A program made the translations under genes and the position numbers. From Oxyruncus cristatus (lineage: Eukaryota > Chordata > Aves > Passeriformes > Cotingidae), in the NCBI GenBank assembly GCA_013399855.1, contig VXAY01002371.1, positions 1,884,931 to 1,948,930 on the forward strand: DNA of 64,000 bases, in the 5' to 3' direction. The notes under the pieces are model-generated. The model did no database searches. It was not told where the DNA came from and was given only the letters and a program-made list of their open reading frames with translations. Below are positions 26,551-38,804 of this stretch, one piece after another. Numbering within the stretch: position 1 is the first letter of the stretch; each line of letters starts with the position of its first letter.

Positions 26551-29500
26551 TAAAGTATTCAACTGCACTAATAATTCCAAATAGCTACTTTATTCTAAAT
26601 CTGTTCAGGGCAGGTTTTTCCACAGATATTGTAATTTCAAACTGTATTTTGGTTTTAATTACTTGTCTCTATCTTGTCTTTGTCCTTAAATATTTCTAAT
26701 AATAATTAGAATTGTGCAGTGAAGAGAAAACTGCATTTGACAAATACCATGGACACTTAGTTCAATTTTTTTTTTTAACTGTCTTCTGTTTGTGTCATGT
26801 GAGTTTTAGAGCAGTAGGTGGGGGCTTTTTTTGTTTGCTTGGTTTTTGTACAAGTTGTATTCGTAGCAAATCTAGATAGAATAGAGGCAAATGATTGTAA
26901 AATATCTGTTCAGCCTTATGGCTTCAGCATTTGTTTTTGCTCATGAAAACCTACGGAGAGTATTGTGTATGTGACTGAAAGGAGTTTGGCGCTAAATACT
27001 TAAGTGCTGAATAAATGAAAACAGCTCAAAGTCCTCTGGAGCCTTTCAGTGGCCAGTGGAGTTTGCGAGGTGGGCCCTGGGTGTGTGTCACATCCATCTG
27101 AGAGATTGAGAATGTAGGGAATTCATGGAAAAAATCGAGTGCTGTGCTGCAAATCCTTAGGGGGAAAAGTCAACCAGCTCCAGATGTTGACATGGTTGAC
27201 TGAGAGCACATGAAGTGCTGTGGATTTAACTCTTGCGGTCAGCGTGCTTTTTTCTAAAAGCAGCTACCAGGGGAGAAACACATTTTCACTTCTGGAGAGA
27301 GATGAGATGGTGGGAGCAGTTAGGTTGCATTGCCAACAGTGTCTATCAGCCTACTAAAACAAAAGTGTTCTTTATTAATTTCATTTTTAATCGAATGAGA
27401 CAGGAATTCAGTTATTCTGAAAATGCTGATTTTTCCAAGATCTGATCAGCACACCTCTAATAAAATCAAAATAAATTCTTACCATGGGCTAATTACCTAT
27501 GAAATTGGGAAATGAAGCACCTTTGAGTCCCTAAGACAGTCAGTTTCGTATGTTTCTTTCAGAATAAAACAGAACACTTGCAGTTATTAAAACAGAAGGA
27601 GCACCTTGATTCAATTAAAAATGTTTGAAAGGTTAACTGGCATGTGAGTAGTTAAAATAGAATTTCAGTGTCGGTTCTTAGCCACAGTGGATTTAAATAC
27701 AAAGTGTATCAATTTTATGATACCATCTCAGTCTTTATCACTGCCTCTGGATATATTTTTGTTGTATTCTATTCCTTGACTATCACGTAGTTGGTGAAGG
27801 ACAGCCTGCTCCGGAAAGACCTAAAGAAATTGTATTCATATCACTACTTCACTATTTTGTTTGTTTGATTGATTTCCAGTAGCTACTGTGATGAGCCTCT
27901 CTGGTGTTTCTTAAAGGTGTTTTCAAATTCACCAAATTAATTCAGAAAGTGCTAGTTGTCCTGCCAGAATACCTGTGGTAGTGACATGTTACAATACTCT
28001 GACCAACAGTACTTGATGTAAATAACTTACAAACCTTTCCAAGCTACTTGTGGTTTGCTTTGCATTCAGAAGTGCACTGACAACGTTTGGGCACTGCAGT
28101 GTCATTTATAAAGACATAATTAAAGAATCCAACTGCTAAATATAAAGTTTAGGGTGTACAGTTGACTTCTCTGGTCTTGTGTTTCTGTTGTGCCGCACTG
28201 AATATAAAGATGCTCTTCGGGGTATAGGTTGTGAAAGTACAGCTTGGATATACGTAGCACTGGAGCCTTGTCGCATGACACTGGCAGCCTCCTCGCAACA
28301 TGCAGGCAGATTTCCTGGATGGTATATCTCTCCTGAAATTCTGAGGAAGGGCATCAGAAATTCGGTTTAAAAGACTCCTCCAGGGATTTAAAATGTGAAA
28401 GAAGGAGTCAACAGCAACAGCAAGTCACTGGACAGCTGGCACCAGAATGTTACCTTTGGGATGAAATATGTTCCGACAGGTTAAATGCTTTTTGTGGAAG
28501 TAGGGGTAGTACTTGGACTAGGTCTGTAAGTATACCCTCCATGTGCTGAAGGAGTGATGGAAGTGTGATGTGTGTAGCATAGTTGGAGCTTATCAGACTG
28601 GTATTAAAAAGTGTTCAGTCAGTCTATATTTTTGTTAGTTTTGCCTTTTGCAATGTGCTTAGTGAAGTTTTGCGAGGCAGCATGTCTTCTGGACTTGCAA
28701 GGAAGACCTCATTACTCTCAGCCTGATTCAGTAGTTTTGCAGGCTTATCACTTGGTCTCTAAACTCTGTTTTTCTCTGCTTTTATGATTGCATTTGCTCT
28801 CTCTATGTTAAATAATCAGTGTTTAATTTCATAGTGGTTCAGCCAGAAAAATAATTTTTAGTGTAAACAAATACAAATGAAGAATATATTGAAGTACCTG
28901 TTACTAAATAATTATATGTGATGTTTTGAAGATAGTCTTTGAAGAAGTGCCTGTAACTTTGTGAATTCCATTAGGCTTTTAAAATTTTATATTAAATTAC
29001 AGAATTCTATGGAAATGACAAGGATGTTATTTCTGGACAGAGAAATAAATGAACACAAATACAAAAGCAGTTCCTCAGCTTTATCCATGTATAGTCTCAG
29101 CACAGGACTATATAGTGTTTGACTGATAAGAGTTATTTTTGCTTGTGGAGTGTTCTGGTGTTTGCAAGAGTTATATTACCAATGGAATAAAAATCCTCAC
29201 TTCTTCAGAAAAACGTCTATTTCATCTTAAGCTTCTCCCTCACAAATTACTCCATTCAAACATCTCCATTTTAACATGTTCAGGGAGTTAGGCTGTTTGC
29301 AGAGGTCAGGCTTTAAAATTAATTAGGATTTAATAATTGAGGTAAATAATTTTAAAGTGTTAGATAAACGGAAAACCAAAAAGATTTGCTTATGTTGACT
29401 GAGAAACGACAACCAGTAGGCTGCTGACAGTGAAACGTAGTTTGCCCTCTACATGGCTATTAGAAGCCAGTATCCTTGTAGATTTTTTTTTGCTTATTAT

Positions 29501-29580
29501 GTAGTTAACATTTCAGTCTTACCTAGACCGCTTTGTCTGTGTTTCTGAAGCAGCATCCCTTCCTAGAGGCAACACAGCCA

Positions 29581-29670
29581 AGCAGAATCAGCATCTAGGC
29601 TGTGAGGGACCTCTGGAGATCAGGTAGTTCAGCAAAGCAGGATGAACTGCAGGGTCAGAGGCAACTTAAA
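29581..29670 (-). mobile_element. CR1 LINE fragment (reverse orientation)
   Basis: The stretch 'gagggacctctggagatca', followed by a decayed 'gtagttcagcaaagcaggatga', matches the reverse complement of the conserved CR1 3' region. It is short and diverged, and lies in the AKAP12 intron antisense to the gene. Confidence 0.6.
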
Positions 29671-30464
29671 GGTGGTTCAAATAAAGACTAAAACACTTTG
29701 GGGAGTTTGATGCACATACGTTTGAATGCTGTCTCTTTCTGCATTTGGGTGTTGAAGTAGCACATGTACAGCTTTAAAAGAAAGGCACCATGCCTTCTCC
29801 TGGGATGTTGCTGTTTAACATTGAATATTTTTGTAGGAATTTTATTTTTTCATCCTGGCACTCCACTAATTTTGGTCAGAGAGAAGCATACGTTCCCCTC
29901 ATGGCCTTGTACTTTACACCTGTTGCACAAAATCAAGGGTCAAGAACAGTATTAAACTAAAATCCTGGCAGCATCAAAGCTCGGGAATCTTTTGGTATCT
30001 TGAATGTGCCATGGATTTAATTTACACGCCAGTCTGTGAAGTTGGGTAGCTCATGGCCAGACGGAGCAGTAATACTTAAATTGTCCCAGCAAGACAGAGA
30101 GAGTGGTTGCCAGTGACCTGAAGGAAAAACTCAAGCTGTGCTCAAGAAAGAAAGAAAGAGATAATGCAAGCACAGACATGTGAGCAGTGGAGGATTTTAC
30201 CTTCTTGCATAGTAACAACCTCATGAATTTTAAGCAATGTGGAATTGCTGCAGATGAGGTTTGTATGGCCATAGTGGTGATGTAATGTATGGGAGTATTC
30301 CAAGATTCATGATCTTTAAAACAATATATTGTAATGTAAGTGTTTTGTGGGGGTTACAAGTTTTCAGAAAAACAGGTAATTAGCCATGGGTGTTTTCACA
30401 TCTTGCTTTTCTCTTGGGACAGAGCTATAAAATGAGCTTTCTTTTCTTGTCATCATTTTAGGTC

Positions 30465-30600
30465 AACGGGCTTTTTTTGGGTGGGGTTTTTGTGGTTTGT
30501 TTCTTTGTGGGGTTTTATTTTGTTGTTATTGGGAGTTTATTTGTTTGGGGTTTTTTTCTTGGTTGGGTTTTTTGTTGGTGGTGTTTTTCCTTTTTCCTCA
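30465..30600. repeat. T/G-rich tract with several G-runs
   Basis: The + strand has runs ggg, gggg, gggg, ggg, gggg and ggg separated by T-rich spacers, about 0.45 kb before the exon 3 acceptor. The spacers are partly long, so any G-quadruplex would be of the loose type. Confidence 0.6.
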
Positions 30601-31027
30601 GAGGTGTCTGTCTGCATGGAACTACTGAGCTTTGCTTCAGGAATAATTACATATATTGTTCTGTATACTGTATGATAGAAATAAAGTTTTTTTTCTTGCG
30701 TAAGTTCACCTTACAGTAAAAAAAGCCACTACCAAACCCACCAGACAAAAAGAGCTGCAAAATCAGGTAAGAGAAGAGAATATTATCTTGACAAGGTGCA
30801 TTTGCACTTTTGGAAAGAATCCTACAATGATATGGAGAAGGAAAGTAATTATAGTAATCGCAGAACAAAAGCTAGTCCTTAAAAATATACCAGTAGCACA
30901 TAGAAGAGGCACACTGATAATAGACCAATTATGTTTATGAAATTAATAAAAATGAAAAATTATATAAAGGTGTACTACAACATTAAATTGAGAAGAAAAT
31001 TAACTGGTTTTTTTGTTGTTTTTACAG

Positions 31028-34000
31028 TTGGACAAACAGAACATTCCAATGTAACTCTGAAGGAAGACACTGAACCTATGGAGACAAATCCATCTCACTC
31101 AAGCACCAAGGACAGTGTAGATGCTGAGAAGGAGGATGCTCATTCAATTAAGCAGTTGCCAGCTTTGGAAGAAGATGCAGAAGACCACGTGTCTGAGCCA
31201 CAGTCTTATGATCTGGGTTTTAAAAAGGTTTTTAGATTTGTTGGCTTCAGATTCACAGTGAAGAAGGAAAAGACGGGAAAATCAGAACCAGTTCAACTAC
31301 TTACTGTAAAGAAAGAAACTCAAGTCCCTGAAGGAGATGATGATCAAAAGGGAGTCAACTCAGAAGAAACAGCAGTACCTGAGGAGGCACTCCCTGCAGA
31401 AGACGCCACCAAAGATGCACTGAAAAATGAAAAAACAGAAGACGAATCTCCTAAAATACCAGAAGCAAATGAGATTTGTTCTCAGTCAGCTGCCTTAGCT
31501 GCTGATACTGCATCGCCATTGAGAAAACTGTTTACTCAAGGATGGACTGGATTTAGAAAAAAGAAGAGTTTTAGGAAGCCTAAAGAAGATGAGCAACAGT
31601 CTCCTGTGAAAGAAGAGGAGCAAGAAAAAGAGGGGACAACATTAACAACTGAAACCATTGAAAAGGAGGAGAAATCTGAGTTTGAGAAGCAAGATGAAGA
31701 GAGGAATGTGACAGCAGTAACTATTGAATCGCATGAGAAGGAGCAAACTGAAGGTGAAAAGCAGGAGTCAGAAAAGACTGTGGCAGCCATAGGAGTAGAA
31801 GAAAGTGAGAAGGAAGAGCTAGTCAAGCATGATGAGCAGGGACAAAAAAGGGATCTAGCAGCAGCAGCTGTAAAAGAAAGTACAGAGGAGAAAAAAGACA
31901 AAGATGATCAAGAAAGGAAACTGGTGGAAGTCTCAGAAGATCTTGATAAAAAGGAAGAGAAAACTGAAGAAGGGGGGAAAGAAGGTGAGGTGACAGAGAA
32001 AACACTAAAACCAAAGTCAGTGGTGCCTCTTGTCACTGACAGTGTGAATGGAGAATTGAAAAAATCCTCAGAAGTCCTACCTGTGGGAGAAAAACTGGAG
32101 TCAATGGAGAAGTGTGAAATAGATGACAAAACTGAAATATCCTCTGAAGAGAAATTTGAAACAATTGAAATTTCTAGTGAACAGCTTAAAAAGTCTGAAG
32201 AAAGAGAAGGAGATAAACCTGTTCCACTTGGGAAAGAGACATTAGATGAAAAAACAGGGGAAGCAGAATTGAAAATGTCACCTAAAGCAGAAGACAGCAT
32301 ACAAGAAGAAGCTCTGGACAAAACCACAGAGAAGAAAGAAAGCAAAGAACATACTTTGAGTGCTCCTGGATCAAAATCCTTTTCTACTTCTGAACATTCA
32401 GTTGACACAGAGGATGGTCAACTGTCAGTCAAACCCATTGATGATGGACTGCAGGGGAAAACTGACATAGTTATGACTGATACTGACAAACCAGATGAAA
32501 TAACCATATCTTCTGAAGAGGCAGCTGGAAAAAGGCCTCTGGAAGGTGTCACAAATGAAGCTGAACTCCTGTCTTCTCAAGAAAAGACTAAACTGCAAGG
32601 CAGCCCTTTGAAGAAACTCTTTACAGGTACTGGATTAAAAAAACTCTCTGGAAAGAAGCAAAAAGGCAAAAGAGAAGAATCTAAGTTAGGGGAACAGGGT
32701 GAACCAGTTCAGCACTTATCAGATTCCCCAGATAGCCCAGAGGAACAAAAGGGGGAGAGTTCTGCTTCTTCTCCTGAGGAGATGAATGAAATTCCTTCTT
32801 TAGAAAAATCTGCAGATGGAATGCAGGTCACTGAAAATGAAGATGCTACAATTCCAGATGTGGAGCGAAAAAGAGAAAGTGTTACACCCTGGGCATCATT
32901 CAAAAAGATGGTGACTCCCAAGAAACGTGTCAGAAGACCTTCTGAAAGCGATAAAGAAGAAGAAATTGATAAAACAAAGAGTGCTTCAGTGTCTGCAACT
33001 GAAAACCTTGTTGATGAAAATCAGGGAGAAATAAAAGAAAATGGGATTGACCAGAAACCAGAAAAAACTACAGAAGAGCCCAAAAGAAAGGTTGACACTT
33101 CTGTGTCCTGGGAAGCTTTTATATGTGTAGGTTCTTCAAAAAAAAGAGCCAGGAAATCATCATCATCTGATGAAGAAAGCCAAAAAGTAGAAGAGTCTGG
33201 ACAGAGCAAAGAAACAGCAGCAGATGCAATTCTTACTAGTTCTCAGGAGAGCGATCAAGGACAAGGGAATTCTTCCCCAGAACAAGCTGGAAGCCCATCT
33301 GAAAGTGAAGGTATTTCAACGTGGGAATCATTTAAGAGGTTAGTTACTCCAAGAAGGAGATCCAAAACCAGAATGGAAGACAGAACTGAAGACTCTGTTG
33401 TGGGATCTAGCCTGGATCATTCAACATCGGATGGCGAGCCTGGAAGAGATGAATCATGGGTTCCATTTAGAAAACTGATGCCCGGACGTAGGAAGAAGAA
33501 GTCAGATGGAAAGCCAGAACCAACTCATCTAAAACAAGCAAGAGAAGACATGGCAGAAACAGCTGAAGAAGATTCTGATATTCCAGCTGTTGTTCCTTTA
33601 TCCGAATATGAAGCAGCAGAGCAGGAGAAAATTGAGGCCCAACGAGCAAAAGATGCTGAAGCGATGAAAGAACGAACCTCAGAGGAAGTAGGAGCAGAAA
33701 AATTAGAGGAGACCCTGAGGACTGAGCAAGGATATGAAGGGCTGGTACATGCAGTTGCTGTTACTGTTGTGGAAGGAGAAAGGGCAATAAGCAGCATTGA
33801 GGAAAGGTCACCATCCTGGATATCTGCTGCTCTGACAGAGTGCATTGAGCAGGCAAGAGAAGAGGAAGAGAAAGAAACTCTGAAAACAGCTGAATTGGAT
33901 GTTACCGTGGAAGATGCAGTGGTAGCTGCTAAGGCAGTGCCAGAGATGAGAAAAGATGTAGGTGATGACACCACAGCAAGTGAGCTGGAGCTAACCTCAG

Positions 34001-34788
34001 AAGCAGTGACAGCTCTGGAGACAGCAGAAGCTTCCTGTGCTGAAGAAACAATGGAAGTGTCCCTTGCCGAGGAGACAACTGAGATGGTTTCTGCTGTTTC
34101 ACAATTGTTGGAAACTCCAGATACTACAGAGGAAGCTACACCTGTACAAGAAGTAGAGGCCACTGAACAAAATTTGAAAGAATTGGACAAACAGACACAA
34201 AAAGTTCTTCACGAAGTTGCTGAAAGAGTAAAGTCAGCAGATGTAACACAGCTGGTTAGTACAAGAACCATGACAGAAACTGTAATTACAACTGTACAGG
34301 AACTGGAGTCAGAAGTAAAAGATGATGCCAAAGATGGGAATGTTGTAGGCCAGGAAACTGTTTTGCTTGAACAGTCCTTGGAAAAAGGAGAACACGAGGA
34401 CTTCCAGCCCCAGCAGAGTGCTGGGAGCATTCAGGGCCAAAACACAGTTGAAGAGAGTGTTTTACATGAAGGTTCAGAGAAAAGTGAAATAGCTGCTGCA
34501 GTGGAAGAAAGCACAGAAAAATATGAAAATGTGGATGTATTGAGAGATGAAAGCCAGTGTCAGGAATGTGAAGAAGCAGTTGTAGAAGGCCATGAAGAAA
34601 TACAGGAAGTGCAGAGGACAGTAGAGGAACTTTCATCACAAGACAGAGAGTTTCACAGCATCAATGCTGTCACTCCCAAGGAAGAGCTCTTTGCGAAGCA
34701 GGAACCATCAGAACAAGAGAAACTGCCTGTAACAGAGTTGACAGTAGAAGAGACAAGAGATGAATATGCTCCAGAAGTACAGACTGCA
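31028..34788 (+). CDS. AKAP12: AKAP12 exon 3, main scaffold exon
   Basis: This encodes most of gravin/SSeCKS, a scaffold tethering PKA, PKC, calmodulin and other signalling proteins at membrane and cytoskeleton. It opens VGQTEHSN after the ACAG acceptor. Basic segments follow in family order: FKKVFRFVGFRFTVKKEK (31219-31272), SPLRKLFTQGWTGFRKKKSF (from 31513) and SPLKKLFTGTGLKKLSGKKQ (from 32602), the polybasic calmodulin- and lipid-binding sites. Four WSK-type motifs begin at the Trp codons 32890 (WASFKKMVTPKKRVRRPS), 33109 (WEAFICVGSSKKRARK), 33322 (WESFKRLVTPRRRSK) and 33457 (WVPFRKLMPGRRKKK). Between them the chain is very rich in Glu, Lys, Ser and Thr and probably disordered. Conserved patches AVVPLSEYEAAE and EERSPSWISAAL follow. 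The exon ends on a codon boundary (..EVQTA) at a consensus donor, actgca|gtaagt; reading on gives a stop at 34822. The frame also stays open upstream of 31028, but that part is intronic. Confidence 0.95.
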
Positions 34789-35539
34789 GTAAGTATTACA
34801 TGGAACACAAAGGTTGATTTGTAAAAATCAGCAAGTGCTAGATACTATACCTAATTTAGAACCAGGTTATGGGCATATTATGTGTCAAGGACCTTCCTTG
34901 TGCAGCCTGAGATAACTGAAGTTCATTTCCAGTGAGACACACACACAGATTTCCAGAAGCAGCAGCCACTAAAGCTTGTGTGCAGGGTGGTGTGGATGCA
35001 GTGCCTACAGAGTGGAATGGGAGGTTGTGTGAATGGATCTGAAGGTGCTGACGTGATTGCCATTAGGGCTTCTGCACAGCACGGAATGGCTGAAGATGAA
35101 CAGCTGAGATACAGATGTGATCCATGAGACACCATACACGGTGATATCTTCACTTGTAGGCAGAAATACAGTTGTAGCTGAGGTACCTCTGCAAAGGGAG
35201 GACATGAAATGACACCACTATCTCCAGCTTTAAATGCTACAGTTATTTGCCTGACACGTTCCTACCTTCTTCCCTACCTCCCCACCATCTTCCTGGCTTA
35301 GTCTTTTGTGTCAAGTGCTGCTGGCTGTCCCTTGCTTTAGGCTGCCCTTTGATTAATGAGGTGTCCTGAGAAACTGAACACAAGCTGGGATCTTGGTGAA
35401 CCGCTGATCTCAGTGTCATCCTGATATGCTCTTCCCATAACTCTTGTCCTTTTGGGTGTTTCTTGTGCTTTTTCACCCAGAACATTGCTGGTCACTCCCT
35501 GCTTGTAGCTCTTCACAGATTTGTTGCAATTCTCCACAG
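34789..35539 (+). other. AKAP12: Phase-0 intron inside the AKAP12 large coding region
   Basis: A 751-bp interval starts with GTAAGT and ends with tctccacag. In-frame stops begin at 34822, so it cannot be coding throughout. Both flanking frames end and begin on codon boundaries and resume AKAP12-like acidic sequence (..EYAPEVQTA | VLDKTGDETSS..). A second AG 21 nt upstream (cttcacag, ending 35518) would add seven in-frame codons. I do not recognise a repeat in the interval. In mammals the equivalent coding region is, as I know it, one uninterrupted exon. Confidence 0.8.
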
Positions 35540-37437
35540 GTGCTGGACAAGACAGGGGATGAAACCTCTTCCTTGGGACTTGGAGCTGAGGAGCCTGTGC
35601 AGCTTGAAGGAGAGGCAAAAACACTCACTGTGGTCCCTGTTAAACCTGAAAGACAAGATGAAATTCCTGACTTAGAAGAGCAAGTTTGTACTAAAGGAGT
35701 TAGCAGGGCACCTGCTCTAAGCGAGGAAGATGATGCTGTGCTCATTGGAGTGAAAAGCACAGAAGTCACAGTTCCTGAGGTTCCACTGCAGAACAAGGTA
35801 AAACCCTCTGACCTTCCTTCAAAAACAGTTGGCTCAGAAGCAGCTGCAGGTGCTGAGCAGAGTGTGAGCAATGGGACTGACAGGGACATCGCCACAAAAG
35901 TTGCTGTACCTGTCCTAGAGCCTCAGTTCGGGGAGAAAACAACTGAAACCTCCATCCAGAGGGATGAAACCAAAGGTGGCAAAATGGAGGATGCTATGCT
36001 CAAATCTGAAAAGTGCTTGGAGAGCCCTACCACTGTTGCTGAGGCTCCCACGCCGATTGAAGCAGACAGTGTATCTGATTTAGCATCAACATGCCCAGAT
36101 ATTGTTGAAAATGGAAGCACTGTCATTACTGATGTAAGTCCTAAGAAATGTGAAACACCCAGCAGCTTGGCTGAAGAAGAGACTCTGGTTAAAAAACAAG
36201 AACTTGTAGAAACCTTGAACTGTCAAGGCTTCCAGAAAGAAGATAACAAAAATGAGCAATTGACGGAAAAAGCCAAAGAAGTATCTGAACATGAAAAGCA
36301 GGAAGCTGTAAGAGGTGATGAATGTTCAACTGCTGTCCAGCAAGAGGTTTTAACTGTGCAAGAGGAAGGCTCTGACTCAGCCTTCCCACAGGCCAAAGGC
36401 TTGGAGGCTCTGAAAACACCTGTGCCCGCAGCAGCTGCAGCAGTTGGACGGCATGTCGTGGCAGAAACTGCGACACCCGCAGACGTGACAGCCAGAACCG
36501 TACAGCCATTGGCAACCACACCAGACCAAATGGCTTCTGAAGAGGTCCCAGTTACTACTACAGACTATTCAGGCTGTGGGACTGCAGGGCTTGATAGTGC
36601 AGAGCCACCTGAGCTTAGAGTAACTTGTGCTTCTGTGAACGGAGTATCAGAGGAGCCGGAGAGGCCCCAGAGCACAGGGCAACCCAAACAAAATGGTATT
36701 CCTTTCAGTCACAGTGTGCCTCACAGCCACCCAGAATTTGAGAAGCATGTTGTTCAGTCTGTGATTATAGAGTCCCAGAGTACAAAAATTGTACTGAGTG
36801 CCATCGAGTCGGCTGTTCACAAACTTGCAGAAACAGAAGAGTCGTCTGCCTTTGAGTCAGAGCAGAGCATTAAGTCCATAGGGAAAAGCCCAACAGATAA
36901 AAATAGGCATGAACTTCTGGGAGGTATGCAGGTAGATGAAAAACTTCCAGTAAAAGAGAAGGAGATACAAAGTAAAGAACAAGAGCTCCAGCAACCAGGA
37001 ATAGTGAAATCTGCTACCTTAACAGAGTCTGCAGAAATCCATGCAACTGTAGAAAAAACAAAAGAGGTGCATTTAACTTCTGAGATGCTGAAAGATGGAC
37101 AAAGTCAGAATTCCTTAACAGTTTTGACCAGCCCTGAAGACATTCCAAGGGGAAGTGTGATACTTCAGAAATCAACACTAGAACAAAGTACTACAGAAGA
37201 TTCAACCAAAGACACCCTAGACATACACCCACCAAAATTAAGAGAAAAAGAGGTTGGGCACATAATGGAAATCTCAGACCAACATACAGGTCAGCAGACA
37301 TGCAGAGAGAGTGAAGAACAGCAATATCACCTGTCAGTGGAAGATGGGAAAACACAGATGTGGGAGGATGATAGTTGCCAAGAAGGAACATCTTGTGATA
37401 GACAAAGTCAGAACTCAGTGGCTCTGACGCCTTGAAC
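35540..37437 (+). CDS. AKAP12: AKAP12 exon 4, C-terminal region with PKA RII-binding helix
   Basis: This encodes the C-terminal 631 residues and the stop TGA (37433-37435); the exon continues two bases to the donor aac|gtaagt. Its key element is the amphipathic PKA-anchoring helix STKIVLSAIESAVHKLAET (36779-36835). This aligns with the mammalian SSKLVQNIIQTAVDQFVRT helix by its spacing of aliphatic residues; the flanks IIESQ and EESSAFESEQ are also family-like. The rest is acidic and repetitive in composition and diverges from mammals. The end ..DRQSQNSVALTP matches the mammalian ENQNSALADT region, so this protein stops about 60 residues earlier than the human one, although its beta form (1893 aa) is about 200 residues longer overall. 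The start of the exon is fixed by the acceptor and by phase agreement with exon 3. Confidence 0.92.
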
Positions 37438-37973
37438 GTAAGTAGCATTTTTAGCCAGTAATTTATTTCTTTTTCCAAGATAGTTCTTAGGGTCTCCAAA
37501 ATTGTTATTTCTAATGGAGTGGGGGGTTTTTTGGTTTCTTTTGATTATTCTGCTGAAGGGCTACTCTCACTTCAGTGGCCTTTGACTTGGCCTGTAGTTG
37601 AGCATGGTATTTCTGGGAGGTAGAAAATTTACTTTCCAGTGTTCCTAGATAGGAAACGTCATATGACATGTTTAATATACGAGATTTAATCCACAAACAC
37701 GTTCCTCTAACAAAACTCTTTTTAAAATCCTGAAGGATGTGAGTTGTTGCCTTCTGTGGTAAACCTGGAGTGCCTCATGTACAAAGCTTTTTGCATGTCA
37801 GTGAAATCTGAAGCAGAAATGATAGGTATAGCCTCTCCCTAGGATATATACTGCACTTGCTTTGCTAAGTAACAAGACCTTTATCCCTATCTTTGAGAAC
37901 TGTGTAGGAAAGTAAGATGTTGAGAAAGGAAGTTGTTATTTCTAAAGCTTTTTTACTGTTGTCTTTCTTTCAG
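37438..37973 (+). other. AKAP12: AKAP12 terminal intron
   Basis: A 536-bp GTAAGT..CAG intron with a good pyrimidine tract (ttgtctttctttcag) before 37974. Its 3' half, from about 37695, has a diverged copy at about 48.08-48.35 kb. The translation stop is only two bases before the upstream junction, so this intron should not trigger nonsense-mediated decay. Confidence 0.8.
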
Positions 37974-38308
37974 ATATGCTGAGCATCCGTGTGGCATTTG
38001 GAGAGATGCCAGTCCTAGAGAACAACTGACAATCCTGCGGCAGAACCAGGAGCTTTATTCACTACCCCTTATTCTTGGATGTTAACATCTGTTCTTTTGA
38101 AGACCTTACCCTGTTATTTCTATTGAAAAACAATGCCTTTAATGTTGGCTGTATGCACACCTGTGTTCCATCCAAAGGTCATTTGTCTCTGCCCAAAATA
38201 ACCCATTTAGACTGGAGTTGCACCTCTGAGTGAATGGGCAGACCTCTAGAATTTGTGCCACGGTTATTACTGTCCCCTCACTTTAAATTGTGTCCTGTCT
38301 GTCCCATA

Positions 38309-38360
38309 TCCTTGAATCCCTTCACTCGTCCTTGCATCCCTTCACTCGTCCTTGAATCCC
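38309..38360 (+). repeat. 20-bp tandem repeat in the AKAP12 3'UTR
   Basis: Units of ccttgaatcccttcactcgt occur about 2.6 times in succession. The second unit has c for a (ccttgcatccc), and the third is partial. Confidence 0.9.
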
Positions 38361-38745
38361 CCTCCCTTCTTTCTGCAATCTCCCTTACCCCCCACATCTT
38401 CTGTAGCTGCCTTGATTTGACCTATGAGTGGTGGTAGATGCTGTTCAGCTTGTGTGTGAGGGAAAGGAGGAGGACTCACTGATGAGAACACATGAGACTT
38501 CTGGCTGAGTAGCAGATGTGTCTGTCAAGCAGCAGGAACTGGATTACGCACAAATTGTTGAGCAAGGTGCTCAAGTTTGCTGCCTTTCAGTCCCATTCAG
38601 GTATCTCTGTCCATCCTTCAGTTGTATTTGTGTAGGCCTGATTTAGTCAGAAATTATTTCTACAGTGTAGCTTGAAAGGAGATTGAGAAATACCCTTCTT
38701 CTGTTGTTTCAGACTTCAGGTCTCAGGACTGGACTGTAATGTATT

Positions 38746-38804
38746 GAATATTTATATGTATGTCTTAAACCCAGTTCTGATTTTAATGTAGAGCTATGAT
38801 ACTT
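38746..38804 (+). repeat. Duplicated 3'UTR segment, copy 1
   Basis: The segment gaatatttatatgta, then cttaaacccagttctgat and tttaatgtagagctatgata, recurs 215 bp downstream. The shared part 'aaacccagttctgatttta' is identical in both copies. Confidence 0.85.

Larger units (their letters stand above)
23404..31027 (+). other. AKAP12: AKAP12 intron before exon 3
   Basis: Intronic sequence shared by alpha and beta transcripts. It starts with the GTAAGG donor at 23404 and ends with a T-rich tract and ACAG at 31027. It holds a GCN repeat, T/G-rich low-complexity tracts at about 26430-26550 and 30465-30600, and one CR1 fragment. I see no other coding exon in it. Confidence 0.8.

Noticed and set aside
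31536..34640. Several antisense frames up to 221 codons opposite AKAP12 exon 3.
   Set aside because: They are rich in Ser, Phe and Val as expected from the complement of Glu/Lys/Thr-rich coding sequence, and they lack independent signals.
35444..35539. Upstream extension of the exon 4 reading frame with its own ATG.
   Set aside because: A clear acceptor at 35539 and phase agreement with exon 3 show that this part is intron; the ATG is incidental.
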